Origin: Erysipelotrichaceae bacterium
GTDB taxonomy: Bacteria > Bacillota_I > Bacilli_A > RFN20 > CAG-826
Length of the DNA stretch: 64,000 nt
NCBI GenBank assembly: GCA_015058945.1
Contig: SVBF01000012.1
Location: 1 to 64,000, forward strand
Reading direction: 5' to 3'
Shown here: one piece after another, positions 58,494 to 64,000 of the stretch
How positions within the stretch are numbered: the first letter of the stretch is position 1
Layout: each line of letters starts with the position of its first letter
Program-made: the position numbers and the translations under genes
Notes under the pieces: model-generated
The model's input: only the letters and a program-made list of their open reading frames with translations
Database searches by the model: none
Told to the model about the DNA's origin: nothing

Positions 58494-59255
58494 ATGGCAA
58501 TGACCATACTTCTCGTCGACGATGAAAAACTACAGCTGCACCGCTTGCAAGACGCGGTGGCCAAAGTACTCCCCGAGAGTGAGGTTTTGTCATTTGGCAA
58601 CCCCCTAGAGGCGTTAAAGGAAACCGAGGACCTCAAGATTGACCTCGCCTTCCTCGACATTGAGATGCCGGGGATGAACGGAATCCAAGTCGCGCGGAAA
58701 CTGAAACTGCGTGACCCGCGGACCCGCATCGTCTTCGTCACCGCCTATGACCATTACGCGATGGAGGCGTTCCGCGTCCACGCCTCCGGCTATATCACCA
58801 AACCCGTCAGTGAGGGAAAGATCCGCGAGGAGATGGAACAGGTCACGCCGTCGTTCCTTCCCTCCTCAAAAAAGCTGCAGGTGAAGTGCTTTGGGAACTT
58901 TGAGGTTTTCCATGACGGCGTCCCCCTGAAATTCAAGCGCAGCAAATCGAAGGAACTTTTCGCCTACCTCATCGACCGTGAGGGGTCGGCCGCGACGGCG
59001 AGCGAACTTAACGCGATCCTTTGGAACGAGGACCATCCTTCCTACCTCCGCAACCTCGTCAGCGACATCCAACAGACGCTTAAGGCGGTCGGCTGCGCGG
59101 ATGTGTTCGTCAAGCGTCACAACGAATGCTACATCGACGTCTCCAAGATCGATTGCGACGCCTACGAATTCAAGAAAAACAACCCGGACGCGATACGGAT
59201 GTACCGGGGACAATACATGTTCCAATACTCGTGGGCGATGTTCGTGGATGAGTAG
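58494..59255 (+). CDS. Response regulator with SARP-type DNA-binding domain
   Basis: 253 residues. Receiver domain 1-120 with phospho-acceptor Asp 55 ('LAFLDIEMPGMNG'), conserved Thr/Lys ('FVTAYDHY', 'ITKPVSE'). Residues 128-225 are a winged helix of the SARP/OmpR-like type ('VKCFGNFEVFHDGVPLKFKRSKSKELFAYLIDREG', 'LRNLVSDIQQTLKAVG'), and the last 35 residues ('MYRGQYMFQYSWAMF') look like the beginning of a bacterial transcriptional activation (BTAD) domain, as in receiver-SARP proteins common in Bacillota. Cytosolic activator. Co-transcribed with P3. Its likely sites are the heptamer repeats described here; that assignment is inference. Confidence 0.9.
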   Translation: MAMTILLVDDEKLQLHRLQDAVAKVLPESEVLSFGNPLEALKETEDLKIDLAFLDIEMPGMNGIQVARKLKLRDPRTRIVFVTAYDHYAMEAFRVHASGYITKPVSEGKIREEMEQVTPSFLPSSKKLQVKCFGNFEVFHDGVPLKFKRSKSKELFAYLIDREGSAATASELNAILWNEDHPSYLRNLVSDIQQTLKAVGCADVFVKRHNECYIDVSKIDCDAYEFKKNNPDAIRMYRGQYMFQYSWAMFVDE

Positions 59256-59313
59256 CAAACGCCTGCGGATTAAGTAAGGACTTTACAATTGTAATCCCCA
59301 TTAGGCAAATTAT

Positions 59314-59347
59314 GGAAACCGCCGTGTTCAAAAAGGCGGGTTTTCCT
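59314..59347 (+). terminator. Terminator of the P3-regulator operon
   Basis: GGAAACCGCC...GGCGGGTTTTCC stem with an 11-base loop and T-rich tail. Confidence 0.75.
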
Positions 59348-59361
59348 TAATATGGCTTTCC

Positions 59362-59380
59362 TATTATTTTTTAAATAATA
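59362..59380. repeat. AT-rich inverted repeat
   Basis: TATTATTT-TTT-AAATAATA, 8-bp arms, about 90 bp upstream of the SARP-type box. Possible operator or bend. Confidence 0.5.
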
Positions 59381-59468
59381 TTTTAGGGATTTTCGCTTGG
59401 TTTCGCGGTGAGTCGAAAGTGAAAAAAGCCGTTTTAGTCCAAGGCGTTCGACCCTCCTGAATTAACCC

Positions 59469-59486
59469 TTGTTGCACATTTGTGGC
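59469..59486 (+). promoter_or_regulatory. SARP-type direct-repeat box, lipoprotein-VirD4 operon
   Basis: TTGTTGC-ACAT-TTGTGGC. A TATAGA -10 begins 9 bp later (59496), nearly the 8-bp distance known for SARP sites. The first heptamer overlaps a TTGCAC -35 with an 18-bp spacer. Confidence 0.7.
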
Positions 59487-59518
59487 ATTTTTAAATATAG
59501 ACTTCAGTCAGATATGCT

Positions 59519-59535
59519 GGAGAAGACTCTTCTCC
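59519..59535 (+). other. Palindromic hairpin in the 5' UTR
   Basis: GGAGAAGACTCTTCTCC, 8-bp arms around one base, about 10 bases into the predicted transcript and 22 bases before the start codon. It buries the only GGAG of the leader. Confidence 0.6.
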
Positions 59536-59556
59536 CATACCGCCGCCCTAAACGAC

Positions 59557-61149
59557 ATGAAGAACAAGACAGCCATCACAATCCTCGCCGCCTTAGCCAT
59601 CTCCTCGATGCCTTTTATGGCTGCGTGCAGCGGTTCGACTACCATCGTCGGGATTCATATGACCAACCCTGAGACGATGACCGTCTGCTATGGCAATTTC
59701 TCCTATGAGGGAATCGGCGTCACCGTCGATTTCCGCGACGGAGGTTCGACCGAGATCCCCCTTACCGAGGACATGGTCCCGGAAGTGGAACGGCTGAAGT
59801 TTTTCAAAATCGGCGAGCAGAACATCGAGATCGTCTATCGCGGCAAGTTCACGACCACCATGCCCGTGAACGTCACGTTAAATCAATTTAAGGATTCGTA
59901 CGCGCTAGTCGGGTATGAGTGCGTGTATGACGGCTCGCCCCATGCCGTCGGATTAAACCAAGAACTACCCGAAGGCGCGGTCATCACTTATCCCTATGGC
60001 AACATCTTCACCAACGCGGGCGTCTATGAAGTCGTCGGCGTCATGAGCAAGAACGGCTATGAGTCGAAGACCCTCACGACGACGCTCACCATCCTACCCG
60101 CCGAGCGTGACGCCTCAGGCATCGTCTTTGAGGACACCACGGTGGTCTATAACGGCGAAATGCGCTCCATCGAGGCGACCAACGTCCCCGAGGGCGTGGA
60201 AGTCACTTATGACGCCTACGACTATGAACAAGCCATTCGCATCAACAAAGTCGTCAACGCCGGCAAGTATCGCATCGTCGCCCATTTCAACGACACCAGC
60301 ACCAACTACACAAAGATTCCCGATAAGGAAGCCGTCCTAACCATCGAGAAAGCCGATTATGACGTCTCGGACATCAAGCTTCCCGACGCGATCAAGGAAT
60401 ACGATGGCCAGGATTACGTCGCCCAGATCACCAACAAAGGTCGTCTCCCCACCGGCGTAAGCGTCAATTACACCTATTACGATGAGCAGGGGAACAAGGT
60501 CAACAGCAACGCCAAAGTCGGCAATTACACCATCGTCGCCTCCTTCGTGGGCGGCGACCTCGCCAACTACAACCCCATCGAACCGCTCACGGCGACGCTT
60601 TCCGTCTCAAAGCGCGTCATCAAGATCAAAGACAAAGTCACCTTTGAGGGCAAAACGGTCAACTTCGACGAGAACGTGACCCATTCTTTGGCCATCGCCG
60701 GGACGCTCCCCGACACCGTGAAAGTCACCTATGAAAACAACGACCAGGTCTATGCCGGCGAATACGAGGTGAAGGCTAAGTTCTCCGCCGTCAGCGAAAA
60801 CGAGAAGGTGGACCTCGAGGAGCTGACCGCCTATTTGATCATCAACCGCGTGCGCCGCTCGGTCCCGATGTATAACGAGACCACCAAGGCCTACGACCGT
60901 CCTTTCGCCGCAAGCGACATCAAGATCAAAGACGGCGTCGTCACCATCGAAGGCTATCAGACCGACATCTTCAAGCTGACTTCGGTCGTCTTCTCCGACT
61001 TGCTGACCAACGAAACCGTCGCCCCCGAAAACCTCGTCAGCGGCACCACCTACAAATACATCGTCACCTTTGAATATATCGACGAGTCGGTTGGGAGCAG
61101 TGTGATTTTGTCCCAGGAATCGGACAACATCACCTATGTGGCGGAGTGA
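59557..61149 (+). CDS. MBG-domain surface lipoprotein
   Basis: 530 residues. Signal peptide with lipobox 'FMAACSGS' (Cys near 23), an N-terminal Ig-like domain, then four to five repeats of the MBG type ('YDGSPHAVGLNQELPEGAVITY...NAGVYEVVGV', 'YNGEMRSIEATNVPEGVEVTY...NAGKYRIVA', 'YDGQDYVAQITNKGRLPTGVSV...KVGNYTIVA'), modules typical of extended adhesins. First gene of an operon with a VirD4-like ATPase (4 bp gap) and a Calx-beta protein. There is no good ribosome site at the ATG. Confidence 0.85.
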   Translation: MKNKTAITILAALAISSMPFMAACSGSTTIVGIHMTNPETMTVCYGNFSYEGIGVTVDFRDGGSTEIPLTEDMVPEVERLKFFKIGEQNIEIVYRGKFTTTMPVNVTLNQFKDSYALVGYECVYDGSPHAVGLNQELPEGAVITYPYGNIFTNAGVYEVVGVMSKNGYESKTLTTTLTILPAERDASGIVFEDTTVVYNGEMRSIEATNVPEGVEVTYDAYDYEQAIRINKVVNAGKYRIVAHFNDTSTNYTKIPDKEAVLTIEKADYDVSDIKLPDAIKEYDGQDYVAQITNKGRLPTGVSVNYTYYDEQGNKVNSNAKVGNYTIVASFVGGDLANYNPIEPLTATLSVSKRVIKIKDKVTFEGKTVNFDENVTHSLAIAGTLPDTVKVTYENNDQVYAGEYEVKAKFSAVSENEKVDLEELTAYLIINRVRRSVPMYNETTKAYDRPFAASDIKIKDGVVTIEGYQTDIFKLTSVVFSDLLTNETVAPENLVSGTTYKYIVTFEYIDESVGSSVILSQESDNITYVAE

Positions 61150-61153
61150 GAAG

Positions 61154-63526
61154 ATGAAGAAGCGCTACATCGCATACATCACTTACGGCGTCTCCTTAGC
61201 CTTAGCCGCCGCCTTAATGTTGGTGCTCTTCTTTTTGGGCGTCTTTCATCATTACACCGACACGCTCGACGTCGGCAACATGATTGCCTTCCTGATCTTC
61301 TTCTTCGTGACTTTCTCCCTCGTCGCGACGGTCCTTTTCTCCGCCCGTTTCATTAGCGGCGTCGTGCAGGAAACCCTCTTCATCGTGGCCTCGCTCCTCC
61401 TCATCAGCGAGATTTTGTCCTTTCTCCTGTTCGCGCTCATCGACTGCGGTTTCGAATTCGCGCTCATCGACTGGCTCGGCGCCCTAGGACGCATGCCCGT
61501 CGGCTGGCAATACTATTTGACGTTGCTCTTCATCTTCGTCGGCCTTTTCGCGATTTACGCCGCCTTCATCAACAAGAACTTCATCGCCACTATCCTCGGC
61601 AAAGGTACGGGCGAGCTCAAACGCGTCAAAGGTTCCAACCTCGAGAATTCGCGCTGGTTGACCGACCGCGAGAAGAAAACCCTCTTCAAGTTCTATTCCT
61701 ATAGCCAACTCGGCGAGGTGACCAAAGACGGCATCCCCGTCCACGCCCAACTCGACCGCAAGGGCAAAGACATGGAGGTCGGCTTCAATGCGCCGTGCCA
61801 CTCCATCGTCATCGGTTCCACCGGCTCTGGTAAGACAACGACCTTCGTCTCGCCGATGATCCAGCTCCTCGGCGCCACCAAGGCTGGGTCCTCGATGGTC
61901 ATCACCGACCCCAAAGGCGAGCTTTTCCAGCTCCATTCCAAATACCTGAGGGAGCGGGGATACGACGTGAAGGTCATCGACTTACGCGACACCTATTCCT
62001 CCTACCGCTGGAACCCCCTCGACGGCATTTGGGACAACTTCGAACTCTATCGCAACGCCCATAAAATGGCCTTCAAGCGCGACGACGACATCATGCAGGC
62101 GGGCCTTAAGGTCGACAAAGAGGACGAGAACCTCCCCGTCGGCACGGAATGGTACGAATTCCAGGGCAAGGCCTACACCGATTACAAGCGCCTCATCAAC
62201 GCGGTCAAGATCTTCAAGAAGCGCACCTATGACGAAATCTATGAGGACCTCAACGACTTGGTCACCGTCTTGATCCCGGTCGAGAACGAGAAGGATCCCC
62301 TATGGGAAAAGGGCGCCCGCTCCATCACCTTGGCGGTCCTTTTGGCCATGCTCGAGGACGCCGAGGAAGAAGGCAGCACGATGTCCAAAGCCAAGTTCAA
62401 CTTCTTCAACTTGGCCAAGATCCTCCAAAACTCCAACGACGACTACAAGCAACTCCGCGAATACTTCAAGGGCAGGAGTTCCCTCTCTCGCGCCTATTCC
62501 TTATCCAAACAGGTCTGCGACGCCGCCCAGTCGACCCGCGCCTCCTACATGTCCATCGTCTACGACAAACTCACTTTGTTCAACGACGCCGGCATCTGCG
62601 CCCTCACGAGTTCCTCCGACTTCACCGCCAAGTCGCTTTCGGACCATCCGACCGCCCTCTTCCTCAAGATCCCCGACGAGAAAGACACGCGCCATAACCT
62701 CGCGGCCATCTTCATCTTGAACATCTACAAGACCTTGATTAAGGTCGCCTCCGCGACGCCGGACCTCACCTTGCCGCGCAACGTCTACTTCATCATGGAC
62801 GAGTTCGGCAACATGCCCAAGATCAGCAAGTTCGACAAATTCATCACCGTCGGCCGTTCGCGCAAGATCTGGTTCACCATGATCGTTCAGTCCTACGCTC
62901 AGCTCAATAATGTCTACGGCGACACCGTCGCGGACATCATCAAGGGCAACTGCGGCATCAAGATGTTCATCGGTTCCAACGACATGTCGACCTGCAAAGA
63001 ATACAGCGAGCTTTGCGGCAACATCACCATCGCGAGCACCTCGACCTCCGGCAGCGCCCATAGCGAGACCAACTTCTCGACCTCCTACCAGGTCCGCCCG
63101 TTGATCTACCCGTCCGAGCTGCAGCGTCTCAACCATCCCGGCGACATCGGCCATGGCATCGTCGTCACGTTCGGCAACTATCCGCTTAAGACATACTTCA
63201 CCCCCTCGTTCAAGGTACCTCTTTACGTCACGGGCGAGATGGATCAGTCCGACATCGCCGAGCGCGGCTTCAACGAGCGCGCGGTCTTCTATGACATCCG
63301 CGAACGCAATAGGCGCCTCGAGAAGAAAACCGCCGAGGCGGCGGCCGAAAAGGAAAAGCAAACCGAGAAGAAGCAGAAGCAGAGCGAGCTCTCCTCCCTC
63401 ACCCAGGCGGAGATCCTCTCCCTGTTCATGGAATACCAGAAGAGCAACCCCGGTCTCACCCTCAAGGACTTCATCAGCATGATCGAAGACGGCAAGATCG
63501 AGCTCGGAAAGGACCCGAAACAATGA
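61154..63526 (+). CDS. VirD4/TraG-type coupling ATPase
   Basis: 790 residues. Four N-terminal membrane helices (about 5-150), then a TraG/VirD4 motor: Walker A 'GSTGSGKTTTF' near 221, 'VITDPKGELF', 'RWNPLDG', Walker B 'YFIMDEFGNMPKISKFDK' near 548, 'MIVQSYAQLNNVYG', 'GNCGIKMFIGSNDMSTCKEYSELCG'. A charged coiled-coil-like tail follows (about 720-770). Type IV coupling proteins feed DNA or protein substrates to type IV secretion channels. No relaxase, VirB4 or VirB6 gene is in the window; the operon continues past the right edge. Both neighbours are surface proteins. Confidence 0.92.
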   Translation: MKKRYIAYITYGVSLALAAALMLVLFFLGVFHHYTDTLDVGNMIAFLIFFFVTFSLVATVLFSARFISGVVQETLFIVASLLLISEILSFLLFALIDCGFEFALIDWLGALGRMPVGWQYYLTLLFIFVGLFAIYAAFINKNFIATILGKGTGELKRVKGSNLENSRWLTDREKKTLFKFYSYSQLGEVTKDGIPVHAQLDRKGKDMEVGFNAPCHSIVIGSTGSGKTTTFVSPMIQLLGATKAGSSMVITDPKGELFQLHSKYLRERGYDVKVIDLRDTYSSYRWNPLDGIWDNFELYRNAHKMAFKRDDDIMQAGLKVDKEDENLPVGTEWYEFQGKAYTDYKRLINAVKIFKKRTYDEIYEDLNDLVTVLIPVENEKDPLWEKGARSITLAVLLAMLEDAEEEGSTMSKAKFNFFNLAKILQNSNDDYKQLREYFKGRSSLSRAYSLSKQVCDAAQSTRASYMSIVYDKLTLFNDAGICALTSSSDFTAKSLSDHPTALFLKIPDEKDTRHNLAAIFILNIYKTLIKVASATPDLTLPRNVYFIMDEFGNMPKISKFDKFITVGRSRKIWFTMIVQSYAQLNNVYGDTVADIIKGNCGIKMFIGSNDMSTCKEYSELCGNITIASTSTSGSAHSETNFSTSYQVRPLIYPSELQRLNHPGDIGHGIVVTFGNYPLKTYFTPSFKVPLYVTGEMDQSDIAERGFNERAVFYDIRERNRRLEKKTAEAAAEKEKQTEKKQKQSELSSLTQAEILSLFMEYQKSNPGLTLKDFISMIEDGKIELGKDPKQ

Positions 63527-64000
63527 GAGCGAAGTGGAGAAGACGCGGCTTGACGTTCCTCACGGCCCTGATGGCTGGCTTTATGATGAGCCAGGGGCTC
63601 CCGGAACTCGCCTCCGACCTCAGTGAGATCGTCGTGTTCGCCGATAGCGGCACCAACGTCGTCCGTTTTGGTTCGACTCAGGTCGAGTGCAACGATTCCA
63701 ACCTCGTCTACGTCGACCTTTTGGCCACCGGCACCCCGGGCAACACCGTCACCGCCACCTATCGCACCAGCAGCGGCACCGCCATCGAGAACGTCGACTA
63801 TGCGGGCGTCTATAACACCATCTCGCTTAGACTCGGCACCGACGGCAAAGCCAAATACACCATTTCCATCAAGGGCCTTAACGACGCCTCCGGCCGCGAG
63901 AAACTCCGCGTCTATGACTCCGAAGGCGTCTATGGCCGTTATTTCAACCTGCACCTCCTCGCGGCGGAAAATGCCTCCATCGGCGACGAGAAGCAGTGCA
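63523..64000 (+). CDS. Exported Calx-beta-domain protein (5' part)
   Basis: 159 codons visible; truncated by the window end. Basic N-terminus (MRAKWRRRG) and a hydrophobic helix (about 10-26) form a signal sequence without lipobox. The following region has Calx-beta features: 'VDLLATGTPGNTVTATYRTSSGTAIENVDYAG' and 'KYTISIKGLND'. Such domains bind Ca2+ and occur in adhesion proteins. It overlaps the VirD4 gene by 4 bp (ATGA), so it is translationally coupled. Confidence 0.8.
   Translation, partial: MRAKWRRRGLTFLTALMAGFMMSQGLPELASDLSEIVVFADSGTNVVRFGSTQVECNDSNLVYVDLLATGTPGNTVTATYRTSSGTAIENVDYAGVYNTISLRLGTDGKAKYTISIKGLNDASGREKLRVYDSEGVYGRYFNLHLLAAENASIGDEKQC

Noticed and set aside
61154-63526. 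Evidence for an integrative conjugative element
   Set aside because: Only the coupling ATPase is present. No relaxase, integrase, VirB4 or attachment repeats were found in the window, so conjugation is not claimed.

Overview
The window looks like a chromosomal segment of an uncultivated, gut-type, low-branching member of the Bacillota (class Bacilli, in the neighbourhood of Erysipelotrichales/RFN20/RF39-like or Mollicutes-related lineages). Reasons: the gene families are Gram-positive (ComFA/ComFC, YitT, YolD with a UvrX-type polymerase, a Met T-box, a CcpA-type cre box, many lipoproteins with a lipobox Cys), TGA and TAA are both used as stops so the genetic code is standard, and the base composition is moderately high in G+C. 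The exact order is inference.

Layout. 1-25 kb is housekeeping: a leftward dnaX-ybaB-recR operon; a rightward prfA-prmC-(YrdC/RpiB fusion)-comFA-comFC run; secA-prfB-yitT-uvrB-HAD; secG; folD; two HdeD/DUF308-like membrane proteins flanking a PhoH-like ATPase; an M29 aminopeptidase; a catabolite-controlled 53-residue peptide; a YolD/Y-family polymerase pair; and a methionine T-box riboswitch in front of metNIQ. A tRNA-Ala(CGC) follows. 25-34 kb is accessory: an XRE/zinc-ribbon regulator divergent from a Phd/ParE-like toxin-antitoxin pair, an S41 protease lipoprotein, an ABC exporter, a HAD-phosphatase lipoprotein, an ATC-hydrolase-family protein and a membrane-tethered methyltransferase. 34-46 kb is cell surface: a collagen-like lipoprotein, and a four-gene leftward operon made of a YwaF-ABC ATPase fusion, a large permease, a membrane-anchored protein and a very large BIG2 lipoprotein. 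46.6-64 kb is the most unusual part: a hybrid histidine kinase, a GNAT-kinase fusion, three paralogous proteins of unknown function (P1, P2, P3), a roughly 1.46-kb highly structured non-coding RNA with its own promoter and terminator, a GGDEF protein, a SARP-type response regulator, and an operon of MBG-domain lipoprotein, VirD4/TraG-like coupling ATPase and Calx-beta protein (cut by the window end).

The signal that ties the right-hand region together is a regulatory box that I found by eye: two heptamers TTGTKRC / TTGTKGC separated by exactly 4 bp (11-bp period), in the promoter regions of five transcription units: the collagen-like lipoprotein (34133), P1 (50608), P2 (54406, weaker), P3 plus the SARP-type regulator (57281), and the lipoprotein-VirD4-Calx-beta operon (59469). 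Heptamer direct repeats on one helical turn next to the -10 are the known binding architecture of SARP-family activators, and a SARP-type regulator is encoded inside this very set. The working model is an autoregulated surface/secretion regulon whose cytosolic P proteins share Glu-rich C-terminal tails, wrapped around a giant structured RNA. The model is inference; the boxes, the paralogy and the RNA gene architecture are visible in the sequence.

Other notable points are a tandem duplication of the C-terminal scaffold region inside SecA, a Shine-Dalgarno-sequestering hairpin placed just behind the Met T-box terminator, an inverted fragment of the tRNA-Ala beside the tRNA gene, and an apparent abundance of leaderless mRNAs.
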